Of a stretch of 64,000 bases of DNA, positions 25,189 to 34,391 are shown piece after piece. Origin of the DNA: Pseudomonas fluorescens (GTDB lineage Bacteria > Pseudomonadota > Gammaproteobacteria > Pseudomonadales > Pseudomonadaceae). A program made the translations under genes and the position numbers. The DNA is taken from positions 3,721,001 to 3,785,000 of the forward strand of contig NZ_CP015637.1 in assembly GCF_001708445.1 (NCBI RefSeq). The letters are read 5' to 3'. The notes below the pieces were generated by a model. It saw only the letters and a list, made by a program, of their open reading frames with translations. It ran no database searches and was not told the origin of the DNA. Within the stretch, counting starts at the first letter, position 1, and the number at the start of each line of letters is the position of its first letter.

Positions 25189-26742
25189 ATGATTTACTCA
25201 GACACGCTTTGCGCTTATTACCTTGAGGTCGCCCGAACGCCATGTTCAGATGCAAGTTATGCCGGCAGTGAAGTGCGCTTCTCCAGCGAATATGAAGCCC
25301 TTGAAACCGAGCTGGCCAAGGCCCAATCGATCCACGGCGGCAGCCAGCCAGACTGGCAGCTCGTCAGGGTCATCAGCGAAGGCGTGCTGCGTCAGCATTC
25401 CAAGGATTTGCGGGTCGCGGCATGGTTGACCTGGGCGTTGTACCAGCGTGAATCTTTTCCTGGTTTGCTGGCGGGCCTGGGCCTGTTGCGTCATCTTTGC
25501 GAACAGCATTGGGCGGCTGTCCACCCCGCCAAGATGCGTACCCGTGGCGCAGCTTTCGGCTGGCTGGTGCTGCGCCTTGAGCCCCTGTTTGCGCAAACCC
25601 TTGCAATCGCGGATCAGCAACCACTGTTCCAAGCCATCCTTGAACACCTTTCCAGCCTGGATGAATGCTGGAGCGCATGCCTGGGAAGCGACGCGCCACT
25701 CCTTCTGCCGATTCGCAGGCAATTATCAGAGCGCCTGGCGCGCACGGCGCAATGCGGTCCCGAGCCGGCCGGTGTGACGGCGGTCGTTGCACAGGTCAAG
25801 CAGGCAGCGACTCAATTGCTCAAGCCGGAAGCTGCAATCGATAACGAAAAAGACGCACATAAGCGACTTCGCACCCTGCAGGACCAGGCTCGCCCATTGT
25901 GTGCCTGGTGGCTGCGCCAGGACGCTACAGACCTGCGCGCGCTGCGCCTGGGCCGTACGCTGGCCTGGCTGCCCCTGGTCAGTTACCCCGACGCCGACAG
26001 TGCAGGGATCACCAGCCTGCGTGGCCCCACATCCGACAAGCTCAACCGTTACCAGGAGCGTTTTACCCAAGGTCATTACGCCGACCTGGTGCTTGAGCTT
26101 GAAGCGAGCCTGGCCAGTGCGATGTTCTGGTTCGACGGTTTGCGCATGCAGTGGGAGTGCCTCGAGGCGCTGCAGGCTCATCTGGCGATGTCCGAGGTGG
26201 AAGTCAGCCTCGCCCTGTTGTTGCAACGCCTGCCGAACCTCCTCGGGTTCTGCTTTCACGACGGCGTTCCGTTTGCGGATGCTGCGACTCGCGACTGGAT
26301 TGCGCTGCAGGTGAATCGCCATCTGCAAAGAACCTCACCCTCGCAGATATCGATCGATGCCGACGCCGAGCCGTGGGAGAGGGCGTTGCAGGACGTCATG
26401 CCACGCTTGCGCAAGGACGGGCTCAAGGCCGCCGTCGGGGAACTCAGGCAGGGCCTGCATGCCGCACGCGGCGAGCGAGCGCGCTTCCATTGGCGTTTGG
26501 CCCAGGCCCGGTTGTGTGTACTGGCCGGCAAGTACGAGCTGGCGAGAATCCAGCTTGAACAGTTGGATCATGAACTGCAGCAGGCGGGGCTGGACCGTTG
26601 GGAGCCTGGCCTGGCGCTGCAGGTGGCGCAGTTGCTGTATCGCTGCTGCGACCTGTTGCCACAAAGCCATGCCGTGCGGGAGCGCAAGGAAGACACCCAT
26701 CGCAGGTTGTGCCACTTCGACCTGGAAGCGGTACTTGAATAG
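25189..26742 (+). CDS. tssA: T6SS protein TssA (ImpA/VasJ type)
   Basis: 517 residues from ATG 25189; a TTG eight codons earlier is an alternative, and neither has a strong ribosome site. The N-terminal ImpA domain is recognisable (DWQLVRVISEGVLRQHSKDL, WLTWALYQRESFPGLLAGL). A long helical C-terminal region follows, the VasJ arrangement of TssA. It primes the baseplate and coordinates sheath assembly. It is the first rightward gene of the tss operon, directly behind the AT-rich spacer. Confidence 0.88.
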   Translation: MIYSDTLCAYYLEVARTPCSDASYAGSEVRFSSEYEALETELAKAQSIHGGSQPDWQLVRVISEGVLRQHSKDLRVAAWLTWALYQRESFPGLLAGLGLLRHLCEQHWAAVHPAKMRTRGAAFGWLVLRLEPLFAQTLAIADQQPLFQAILEHLSSLDECWSACLGSDAPLLLPIRRQLSERLARTAQCGPEPAGVTAVVAQVKQAATQLLKPEAAIDNEKDAHKRLRTLQDQARPLCAWWLRQDATDLRALRLGRTLAWLPLVSYPDADSAGITSLRGPTSDKLNRYQERFTQGHYADLVLELEASLASAMFWFDGLRMQWECLEALQAHLAMSEVEVSLALLLQRLPNLLGFCFHDGVPFADAATRDWIALQVNRHLQRTSPSQISIDADAEPWERALQDVMPRLRKDGLKAAVGELRQGLHAARGERARFHWRLAQARLCVLAGKYELARIQLEQLDHELQQAGLDRWEPGLALQVAQLLYRCCDLLPQSHAVRERKEDTHRRLCHFDLEAVLE

Positions 26743-26776
26743 GCTTTCGAGCCGCTCGAAAAAAAGGAGATAGACC

Positions 26777-27274
26777 ATGGCCAAAGAAGGTTCGGTAGCA
26801 CCCAAGGAACGCATCAATATCACCTTCAAACCTGCCGTTGGAGACGCACAGGAAGAAGTTGAACTGCCGTTGAAGTTATTGGTGCTGGGGGATTTCACCC
26901 AGCGTGAGGACTTGCGCAAGCTGGAAGACCGCAAGCCGATCAGTATCGACAAGAACACCCTGGACGAGGTGCTGGCCAAGCAAGCGCTGGAGTTGACGCT
27001 CAGCGTGCCCAATCGCCTCCAGGACGCGCCCGACGTTGAAGAGCTGGGCATACAGGTGCGGATCAATTCGATGCAGGACTTCAACCCCGCAAGCCTGGTG
27101 GAGCAGATTCCCGAACTGAAAAAGCTGATGACGCTGCGTGAAGCGTTGATGGCATTGAAGGGGCCACTGGGGAATACGCCGAGCTTTCGCAAGGCCATCG
27201 AGCAAGCCCTGGCCAATGATGAATCCCGTGCACGGGTATTGGCCGAGTTGGGGCTGGGCAGTTCCACCGTATGA
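26777..27274 (+). CDS. tssB: T6SS sheath small subunit TssB (VipA)
   Basis: 165 residues starting at ATG 26777 with AAGGAG upstream. The motif ERINITFKPAVGDAQEEVELP and the LPLKLLVLGDFT segment are the standard start of TssB. It forms the contractile outer sheath with TssC, encoded 26 bp downstream, and is recycled by ClpV (31947). Length and order are normal for the family. Confidence 0.96.
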   Translation: MAKEGSVAPKERINITFKPAVGDAQEEVELPLKLLVLGDFTQREDLRKLEDRKPISIDKNTLDEVLAKQALELTLSVPNRLQDAPDVEELGIQVRINSMQDFNPASLVEQIPELKKLMTLREALMALKGPLGNTPSFRKAIEQALANDESRARVLAELGLGSSTV

Positions 27275-27300
27275 CTTTTTCAGGAAAAGGACACTGAACG

Positions 27301-28776
27301 ATGAGCGCACAACATAAACCGCTGGCCACATCAACGGATGACAACGGCGGCATCCTTGACAACATTATTGCCCAGACGCTGCTGACGGTTGACGACGAGG
27401 CGTATGGCATCGCCAAGCGCGGGGTCTCGGCGTTTATCGAAGAGCTGGTCAAACCGCACAACAGCGGTGAGCCGGTCAAGAAACGCCTGGTCGATCGGAT
27501 GATCGCCGAAATCGATGCCAAGCTCAGCCAGCAGATGGACGAAATTCTCCACCACCCGGATTTCCAGGCGCTTGAAGCCGCGTGGAAGGGCCTGCAGTTG
27601 CTGGTCGATCGCACTAATTTTCGCGAGAACATCAAGATCGAACTGCTGAATGTCGCGCGGCAGGACCTGTTGGATGATTTTGAAGACTCGCCGGAAATCA
27701 ACCAGTCCGGGCTCTATAAACACATCTACAGTGCCGAATACGGTCAGTTTGGCGGCCAGCCGGTAGGCGCCATCATTGCCAACTACTTCCTCTCGCCCAG
27801 CGCGCCGGATGTCAAGCTGATGCAGTACGTTTCCAGCGTGGCCTGCATGGCCCATGCGCCGTTTATCGCGGCTGCCGGGCCGGGGTTCTTTGGCTTGGAA
27901 AGCTTTACCGGGCTGCCCGACCTGAAGGATCTCAAGGATCATTTCGAAGGCCCCCAGTTTGCCAAGTGGCAGAGCTTTCGCCAGAGCGAAGATGCCCGCT
28001 ACATCGGCCTTACCGTGCCACGGTTCCTGCTGCGCACCCCCTACGACCCGTCGGAGTGCCCGGTCAAGACCTTTGCCTACCAGGAAAACGTGGTCAACAG
28101 CCACGAACACTATCTGTGGGGCAATACTGCCTACGCGTTCGCCACGCGCCTGACCGATAGCTTCGCCCGGTTTCGCTGGTGCCCGAACATTATCGGTCCG
28201 CAAAGCGGTGGCATGGTGGAGGACCTGCCGTTGCACCACTTCCACAGCATGGGCGAAATCGAAACCAAGATTCCTACCGAGGTGCTGGTTTCCGATCGTC
28301 GCGAATATGAGTTGGCCGAGGAAGGCTTTATTGCCCTGACCATGCGCAAGGGCAGTGACAATGCCGCGTTCTTCTCCGCCAGTTCCGTGCAGAAACCCAA
28401 GTACTTCGGCACCAGCGCCGAGGGCAGGGAGGCCGAGCTGAACTACCGCCTGGGTACCCAGTTGCCGTACATGATGGTGGTCAACCGGTTGGCCCATTAC
28501 CTCAAGGTGCTGCAGCGCGAACAACTGGGTTCGTGGAAGGAGCGCACCGACCTTGAGCTGGAGCTCAACAAGTGGATTCGCCAATACGTGGCGGACCAGG
28601 AAAACCCCAGCGCCGAAGTGCGCGGCCGGCGTCCGCTGCGAGCCGCCCGTATTGTCGTCAGTGACGTCGACGGGGAACCTGGCTGGTACCGCGTCAACCT
28701 CAGTGTGCGACCTCACTTCAAGTACATGGGGGCGGATTTCACCTTGTCCCTGGTCGGCAAGCTCGACAAAGAATGA
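27301..28776 (+). CDS. tssC: T6SS sheath large subunit TssC (VipB)
   Basis: A 491-residue protein of usual TssC length. The N-terminal segment with LDNIIAQTLLTVDDEA, the HPDFQALEAAWKGLQLLVDR stretch and the ERTDLELELNKWIRQYV region near the end are typical. It pairs with TssB to build the sheath. The stop overlaps the next start by 4 bp (ATGA). Confidence 0.97.
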   Translation: MSAQHKPLATSTDDNGGILDNIIAQTLLTVDDEAYGIAKRGVSAFIEELVKPHNSGEPVKKRLVDRMIAEIDAKLSQQMDEILHHPDFQALEAAWKGLQLLVDRTNFRENIKIELLNVARQDLLDDFEDSPEINQSGLYKHIYSAEYGQFGGQPVGAIIANYFLSPSAPDVKLMQYVSSVACMAHAPFIAAAGPGFFGLESFTGLPDLKDLKDHFEGPQFAKWQSFRQSEDARYIGLTVPRFLLRTPYDPSECPVKTFAYQENVVNSHEHYLWGNTAYAFATRLTDSFARFRWCPNIIGPQSGGMVEDLPLHHFHSMGEIETKIPTEVLVSDRREYELAEEGFIALTMRKGSDNAAFFSASSVQKPKYFGTSAEGREAELNYRLGTQLPYMMVVNRLAHYLKVLQREQLGSWKERTDLELELNKWIRQYVADQENPSAEVRGRRPLRAARIVVSDVDGEPGWYRVNLSVRPHFKYMGADFTLSLVGKLDKE

Positions 28777-29192
28777 GCAGGCACCAGGGGATGACACATT
28801 ACTGCAGCCTATTCGAGCGCCTTGACGGCCAGGCACCTGCCCAGGCGAACAGCGTGGCGTCCATCGCGACGCACCTGGGCAAGATGCTCAGCACGCGTGC
28901 GGGCAGTGTCCAGACATTGCACGACTACGGCTTGCCGGATCTCAATGACCTGCGCCTGAGCCTGCACGAATCATTGAGCCGATCGCGCCTGTCGATCGAA
29001 CGGTTTATCCAGGCCTATGAGCCGCGTTTGGCGAACGTGCGCGTAAGGCTATTGCCCCGCGACCGCGATCCCCTGGTCCTGGCATTTGCCATCGAGGCCA
29101 CGCTGCTCGCCAATGGAATCAGGCAACCGGTGGTGTTCAGTGCGCTTCTGGGTGATGGTGGGCAGGTCGAGGTTGCGCCGGATGACCTTTAA
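28773..29192 (+). CDS. tssE: T6SS baseplate protein TssE (gp25-like)
   Basis: 139 residues with the GPW/gp25 pattern (LFERL near the start, a central YGLPDLNDLRLS, then VRVRLLPRDRDPLVLAFAIEA). It belongs to the wedge of the baseplate, where sheath polymerisation starts. I kept the start at 28773, which overlaps tssC; an ATG six codons later (28791) is possible. The end overlaps tssF by 11 bp. Confidence 0.92.
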   Translation: MSRHQGMTHYCSLFERLDGQAPAQANSVASIATHLGKMLSTRAGSVQTLHDYGLPDLNDLRLSLHESLSRSRLSIERFIQAYEPRLANVRVRLLPRDRDPLVLAFAIEATLLANGIRQPVVFSALLGDGGQVEVAPDDL

Positions 29193-30969
29193 TCGTTATT
29201 ACCAAAGCGAACTCAGTGCCTTGCGTCAGCTGGGGCGACGTTTCGCCGAGCGCAATCCAGCCCTGGCACCGTTTCTCGCAGAGGCCGGCCAGGACCCGGA
29301 CGTGGAGCGTTTGCTCGAAGGCTTTGCGTTTCTCACCGGCCGCCTGCGGCAGAAACTGGATGACGAATTACCCGAACTGACCCATTCGTTGATGCAGTTG
29401 TTGTGGCCCAACTACATGCGGCCTCTGCCATCGTTCAGCATCTTGCAGTTCGATCCGTTGAAACGGGCAGGGCCTGCTGTCCGGGTGGCGCGCGACACCG
29501 CAGTGGAAAGCGCGGCCATCAATGGCGAGCGCTGTCGCTTTCGGACCTGCTACAGCACCCAGGTCATGGCGCTGCAACTGAGCGCCGTGACGTATGTCTT
29601 CCAGGGTGAGCGAGCCCTGTTGGACCTGCGGTTGGACATGAGCGCCCCGGGGAATTTCAGTGAGTTGGTGTTCGACACGTTGCGGTTGCACTTGGCCGGG
29701 GATCGCCACGTCAGCCAGGGGTTGTACCTGGGCCTGCTGCGTCATCTCGACGGCATCGAGTTGTTGCTTCTCGGTGATGACGGCCAGCCCGTCAACGGGA
29801 CCGATGGGCAGGCAATGTCGCTGCGGCTGTGTGCCAGCCAGGTACACCCGGTGGGGTTCTGCGAAGAACAGGCGTTGATTCCTTACCCAGTAAATACCTT
29901 CCGTGGTTATCGCCTGCTGCAGGAGTATTTTGCCTTCCCTGACAAATACCTGTTCGTGGATGTCGGCGGTTTGGATCGGTTGCATGGGGTGCCTCAGGCA
30001 CTGCTCAAACGGGTGCGTGGCATGGTGATGCGTTTTGAACTGCGCACCCAGGGGCATGAGCCGCAACGCCCCAGCCTGGACAACGTGAAGCTCTATTGCA
30101 CCCCCATCGTCAATCTGTTCAACCATGATGCCGTGCCCGTTCGCCTGGACGGCAAGCAGGATGAGTACCTGCTGGTGCCTGGGGAATATACCCGGGGCAA
30201 CGCCGCGGTGTTTTCCGTGGACAGCGTGACGGGATGGCGCCCGGGTGGCCTGGGTTATCGGCATTACGTACCGTTCGAGTCCTTTGAACACGACAGCGCC
30301 ACCCCAGCCTCGAACATGGCCCCCAGCTACAGCCTTCGCCAGCGTGCATCGGCACAGCATGCCGGTCTCGACACCTGGATCGCGTTTGAGCGTGACCAGG
30401 GGCACGAACAGGAAACACTGTCGATCGAGTTGACCTGCACCAATCAGAACCTGCCGCTGCAGCTACAGGTGGGGCAGGTCAACCAGCCCTGCGAGCAGAC
30501 CCCGGAATTTCTGGCGTTTCGAAATATCACCGTGCCGACCACGAGTCTTGCTCCGCCCCTGGACCAGGACTTCCTGTGGCGACTGATCAGCAACCTGTCG
30601 CTCAACTACCTGTCGTTGACCGATATCAATGCCCTGAAAGTCATCCTCGAAACCTACGACCTGCCGCGTTATCACAGCCGCCAGGCGCAGAAAATCAGTG
30701 CAAAGCGGTTGGGAGCGCTGCGCGGCATCCGGCACGAAGCCGTCGACCGATTGCTCAATGGCCTGCCGATTCGCGGTGTGCGGGTGGACCTGTCGATCGA
30801 TACCCAAGGCTTCCTCGGCCAGGGCGAAACCTTTGTATTCGCTTCGGTGCTCAACGAGTTTTTTGCGCTGTACGCCAGCTTGAATTCGTATCACGAATTG
30901 CGAGTGATCAGCACACAAGGAGATGTGTACCTATGGCCACCCCGCATGGGCGAGCAGCCCCTGCTTTAA
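29182..30969 (+). CDS. tssF: T6SS baseplate protein TssF
   Basis: 595 residues, normal for TssF (ImpG/VasA). The start MTFNRYYQSELSALRQLG, the WPNYMRPLPSFSILQFDP segment and the conserved GETFVFASVLNEFFALYASL near the C-terminus identify it. It forms baseplate wedges with TssG, TssE and TssK. Translation is coupled to tssE by an 11-bp overlap; the frame continues upstream inside tssE, but that part is not real protein. Confidence 0.95.
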   Translation: MTFNRYYQSELSALRQLGRRFAERNPALAPFLAEAGQDPDVERLLEGFAFLTGRLRQKLDDELPELTHSLMQLLWPNYMRPLPSFSILQFDPLKRAGPAVRVARDTAVESAAINGERCRFRTCYSTQVMALQLSAVTYVFQGERALLDLRLDMSAPGNFSELVFDTLRLHLAGDRHVSQGLYLGLLRHLDGIELLLLGDDGQPVNGTDGQAMSLRLCASQVHPVGFCEEQALIPYPVNTFRGYRLLQEYFAFPDKYLFVDVGGLDRLHGVPQALLKRVRGMVMRFELRTQGHEPQRPSLDNVKLYCTPIVNLFNHDAVPVRLDGKQDEYLLVPGEYTRGNAAVFSVDSVTGWRPGGLGYRHYVPFESFEHDSATPASNMAPSYSLRQRASAQHAGLDTWIAFERDQGHEQETLSIELTCTNQNLPLQLQVGQVNQPCEQTPEFLAFRNITVPTTSLAPPLDQDFLWRLISNLSLNYLSLTDINALKVILETYDLPRYHSRQAQKISAKRLGALRGIRHEAVDRLLNGLPIRGVRVDLSIDTQGFLGQGETFVFASVLNEFFALYASLNSYHELRVISTQGDVYLWPPRMGEQPLL

Positions 30970-31940
30970 CCGAACTGTCCCGTTTCATCCGCGAGTACTC
31001 GCTGTTCCAGGCGGTGTTACAGGTGATCGAGCGCTTGCGTGATGCCCATCCACTGCTGGATGAGGACGCGTTGTATGACCAATTGGAATTCCAGGCCAAT
31101 CCAGGCTTGGGCTTTCCCGGACACGACATCGATCGAGTGGAGTTTTTTGTGGAGTACGGTCAATTGCGCGCGCGGCTTCGCCTCAATGTCCTCGGACTAT
31201 GTGGCGCGGGGTCACCACTGCCCGCGTTCTACGCGGAGCAGGCGTACGCAGAGGTGTCAGGCGGTAACGCCACCCGGGATTTCCTGGACGTGTTTCACCA
31301 CCGCCTGCAACGGCTGATGCTGCCGATCTGGCGCAAATATCGTTATCGAGCCTGCTTCCGACGGGGCGCCAGTGATGCGTTCTCGGCGCAGATGTTTGCC
31401 TTGATCGGACTGGGAGGCCAGGACATTCGTCGGGCGGCAGCGCTGGACTGCAAACGGCTGCTGCCTTACCTGGGGCTGCTGAGCCTGCGCGCGCATTCGG
31501 CGGCAATGATTGAGACTGTGATGCGCCATTACTTCAAGCACCGCCGGTTGTTCATCGAACAGTGGGTTGAACGCAGCGTGTCAATCAACGGACAGCAGCG
31601 CAATCGGCTGGGGGCGGCCAACCACACGCTCGGCCAGGACCTGGTGCTGGGTAGTCGGGTCACCGATTGCAGCGGCAAGTTCACCGTGCATCTGCTCGGG
31701 CTCGACTGGCAACGATTTCACCAGTTCCTGCCGACCGGGGAGGACTTGCGCCCCTTATGTGCACTGCTGCGCTTAACCGCGCGCGCACCGCTGGAATATG
31801 ACGTGCGCCTGGTGCTCGCTGAAGGGGAGATCCGCGCGCTGCATATCGGCGAGCGCAATGTGTGTCGCCTGGGATGGACCAGTTGGCTGGGGCATGAGCG
31901 GGCGGATGGTGTGGTCACGCTGGCTGGCAATGCGCATTAA
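30933..31940 (+). CDS. tssG: T6SS baseplate protein TssG
   Basis: 335 residues from ATG 30933 (AGGAG upstream), overlapping the end of tssF by 37 bp. Characteristic TssG segments are FFVEYGQLRARLRLNVLGL, GSPLPAFYAE and LGQDLVLGSRVTDCSGKFTV. It completes the wedge with TssF. Nothing unusual in length or composition. Confidence 0.94.
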   Translation: MATPHGRAAPALTELSRFIREYSLFQAVLQVIERLRDAHPLLDEDALYDQLEFQANPGLGFPGHDIDRVEFFVEYGQLRARLRLNVLGLCGAGSPLPAFYAEQAYAEVSGGNATRDFLDVFHHRLQRLMLPIWRKYRYRACFRRGASDAFSAQMFALIGLGGQDIRRAAALDCKRLLPYLGLLSLRAHSAAMIETVMRHYFKHRRLFIEQWVERSVSINGQQRNRLGAANHTLGQDLVLGSRVTDCSGKFTVHLLGLDWQRFHQFLPTGEDLRPLCALLRLTARAPLEYDVRLVLAEGEIRALHIGERNVCRLGWTSWLGHERADGVVTLAGNAH

Positions 31941-31946
31941 GGACTG

Positions 31947-34391
31947 ATGATTATGATGAATGTAGACCTGCAACAATTGATACGGACATTGGCGGCGCAA
32001 ACCCGCAGCGACCTGGAACGCTCGGCTGAACGTTGTATCGCCCGGGGCGGTCGCGAAGTGCTGGTGGAGGACCTGCTGCTGGCGCTGCTGGAGCACGCCG
32101 ATGGCGTGTTGGCCAAGGCGCTGGCAGAGGCCAACGTAGCGCTGCACGAACTGCAGGCGACGCTGCAGCCAAAGACCGCGCAGTGTGCAACCCACAACCC
32201 GGTGTTCGCCCAGGCTTTGGTGCAGTGGTTGCAACAGGCGTTGATGGTTGCGCACCTTGAACTGGGGCGACATGACGTTGACCAAGGTGCCCTGTTGCTC
32301 GCGCTGCTACGTCATCCCCTGGAGCACGCCGGCAGCGGTTATCAAGGTATTTTGAGCCGTTTGGACGCTGATCGCGTACGTGACTTCTTATTGAGCCAGG
32401 GCGCACAAGTCCAGGCAGTGGTGGCTGAATCATGGTTGCAGCGTTTTACCCAGGACCTGACGCGCCAGGCCCGTGAAGGCTTGATCGACCCTGTCATCTG
32501 CCGGGAGGGTGAAATCCGGCAATTGATCGACATCCTCGTGCGTCGACGCAAGAACAACCCGATCCTGGTCGGAGAAGCCGGGGTCGGGAAAACGGCGATT
32601 GTCGAAGGCTTCGCCCTGCAAGTGGTCGCATCGCAGGTACCGCCAGCCCTCCAGGATGTGCGCGTGCTGACCCTTGATATGGGGCTGCTGCAAGCGGGGG
32701 CTGGTATCAAGGGCGAATTCGAGCGCCGCCTCAAGGGGGTGATCGACGAAGTCAACGCCTCGCCCCAGGCCGTGATCCTGTTTATCGACGAGGCTCATAT
32801 GCTGGTGGGGGCCGCGGGGCCGGGTGGTGCGTCGGATGCCGCCAACCTGCTCAAGCCTGCGTTGGCCCGCGGTCAACTGCGGACCATCGCCGCCACCACC
32901 TGGTCGGAGTACAAGCAATACATCGAAAAGGACCCCGCATTGGCGCGGCGTTTTCAACCGGTACGGGTGGGCGAACCGAGTGTCGAGGCCGCGGTATCGA
33001 TCCTGCGTGGACTGGTGCCGGTCTATGAGGCCAGCCATGACGTGTACGTGCGCGATGATGCGGTTGTCGCGGCAGCGCACATGAGCGCGCGGTATTTGGC
33101 CGGGCGCCAGCTACCGGATAAAGCGGTGGATGTGCTGGATACGGCGTGCGCAAGGGCTCGCACGTGCTTGTCGGCGCGGCCCGAAGCCTTGCAATGCCTT
33201 GTCGCCGAGCTTGCCGAAGGGACGCGGCAACACCTGGCGCTGCGCAGGGATGCCGAGGTCGGGCTGCCGGTCGATGAGGTGGCCCTGCAAGCCTTGAGCC
33301 TGCGACTGGATGCCCTGGAGCAGGAGCGCCAGGCCCTGGAGCAGTGCTGGGTTGAACAGCGCGAGCAGCCGACGGCAAGCCCGACGGTGTGCCCGCGCCT
33401 GGTGGCCCAGGTCATCAGTGCGTGGACCGGGATTCCCGTCGAGCAAGTGGCCCTTGAACCCAGCGAAAAAGTCCTGGGGTTCGCCGATGCCTTGCGAGCA
33501 CGCATTCTGGGACAGGAGCCGGTCGTGCAGGCGCTTGATCGCAGCCTGCGGGCCGTAGCTGCCGGCCTCAACGAACCCGATGCGCCGGTAGGTGTATTCC
33601 TGCTGGCCGGCCCCAGCGGTGTGGGCAAGACCGAAACCGCGCTGGCGCTGGCCGACCTGCTGTACGGAGGCCAGCGGTTCGTCACCCTCATCAATATGTC
33701 GGAGTATCAGGAAAAACACTCACTGTCTCGATTGATCGGTGCACCTCCGGGTTACGTGGGCTACGGCGAAGGCGGTGTCCTGACCGAAGCGGTGCGGCAA
33801 CGCCCTTATTCGGTGGTGTTGCTCGACGAGGTCGAGAAGGCAGACCCGGAGGTGTTGAACCTGTTCTACCAAGTCTTCGACAAGGGCTTGGCCAATGATG
33901 GCGAAGGGCGGGAGATCGATTTCCGTAATACGTTGATCCTGATGACCTCCAATCTTGGCAGCGACTGCATCAGTGAGGCGTGCGCCGACGGCCTGCGCCC
34001 GGACATCGAGGTATTGCAAGCCGCGATCCTCCCCGCGCTGCGGGCACACTTCAAACCGGCGTTGCTGGCCCGGATGCGGGTGGTGCCCTATTACCCGGTG
34101 ACGGGTGAGGTGCTCAATGACGTGGCACGCCTCAAGCTTGCGCGCCTTGGCCAGCGATTGCAGCAACGCCAGTTGGCGTTTACCCACACGCCCGAGCTGG
34201 TGGCGCACATGGTCCGGCTCTGCACACACGGTGACAGCGGAGCGCGCGCGATCGATCAGTGGATCGAGTCGGACCTGCTGCCGCAGATCGCTGATCGGCT
34301 GCTGACTGCAACGGTGGGCCATGCAGGTCTGTCACGGGTTCATGCACGGCTGGATAGCAGCGGTCGGCCAGTCTGCGAGTTCGGCCAATGA
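31947..34391 (+). CDS. tssH: T6SS AAA+ disaggregase TssH (ClpV)
   Basis: An 814-residue Clp-type ATPase. The N-domain is followed by a first AAA+ module with Walker A GEAGVGKT (about 209-216) and Walker B ILFIDEAH, and a second with GPSGVGKTET (about 555-564) and VVLLDEVEKA. ClpV disassembles contracted TssBC sheath. The first ATG (31947) lies 6 bp after tssG. The end overlaps the sigma-54 activator by 4 bp (ATGA), so the two are linked in expression. Confidence 0.95.
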   Translation: MIMMNVDLQQLIRTLAAQTRSDLERSAERCIARGGREVLVEDLLLALLEHADGVLAKALAEANVALHELQATLQPKTAQCATHNPVFAQALVQWLQQALMVAHLELGRHDVDQGALLLALLRHPLEHAGSGYQGILSRLDADRVRDFLLSQGAQVQAVVAESWLQRFTQDLTRQAREGLIDPVICREGEIRQLIDILVRRRKNNPILVGEAGVGKTAIVEGFALQVVASQVPPALQDVRVLTLDMGLLQAGAGIKGEFERRLKGVIDEVNASPQAVILFIDEAHMLVGAAGPGGASDAANLLKPALARGQLRTIAATTWSEYKQYIEKDPALARRFQPVRVGEPSVEAAVSILRGLVPVYEASHDVYVRDDAVVAAAHMSARYLAGRQLPDKAVDVLDTACARARTCLSARPEALQCLVAELAEGTRQHLALRRDAEVGLPVDEVALQALSLRLDALEQERQALEQCWVEQREQPTASPTVCPRLVAQVISAWTGIPVEQVALEPSEKVLGFADALRARILGQEPVVQALDRSLRAVAAGLNEPDAPVGVFLLAGPSGVGKTETALALADLLYGGQRFVTLINMSEYQEKHSLSRLIGAPPGYVGYGEGGVLTEAVRQRPYSVVLLDEVEKADPEVLNLFYQVFDKGLANDGEGREIDFRNTLILMTSNLGSDCISEACADGLRPDIEVLQAAILPALRAHFKPALLARMRVVPYYPVTGEVLNDVARLKLARLGQRLQQRQLAFTHTPELVAHMVRLCTHGDSGARAIDQWIESDLLPQIADRLLTATVGHAGLSRVHARLDSSGRPVCEFGQ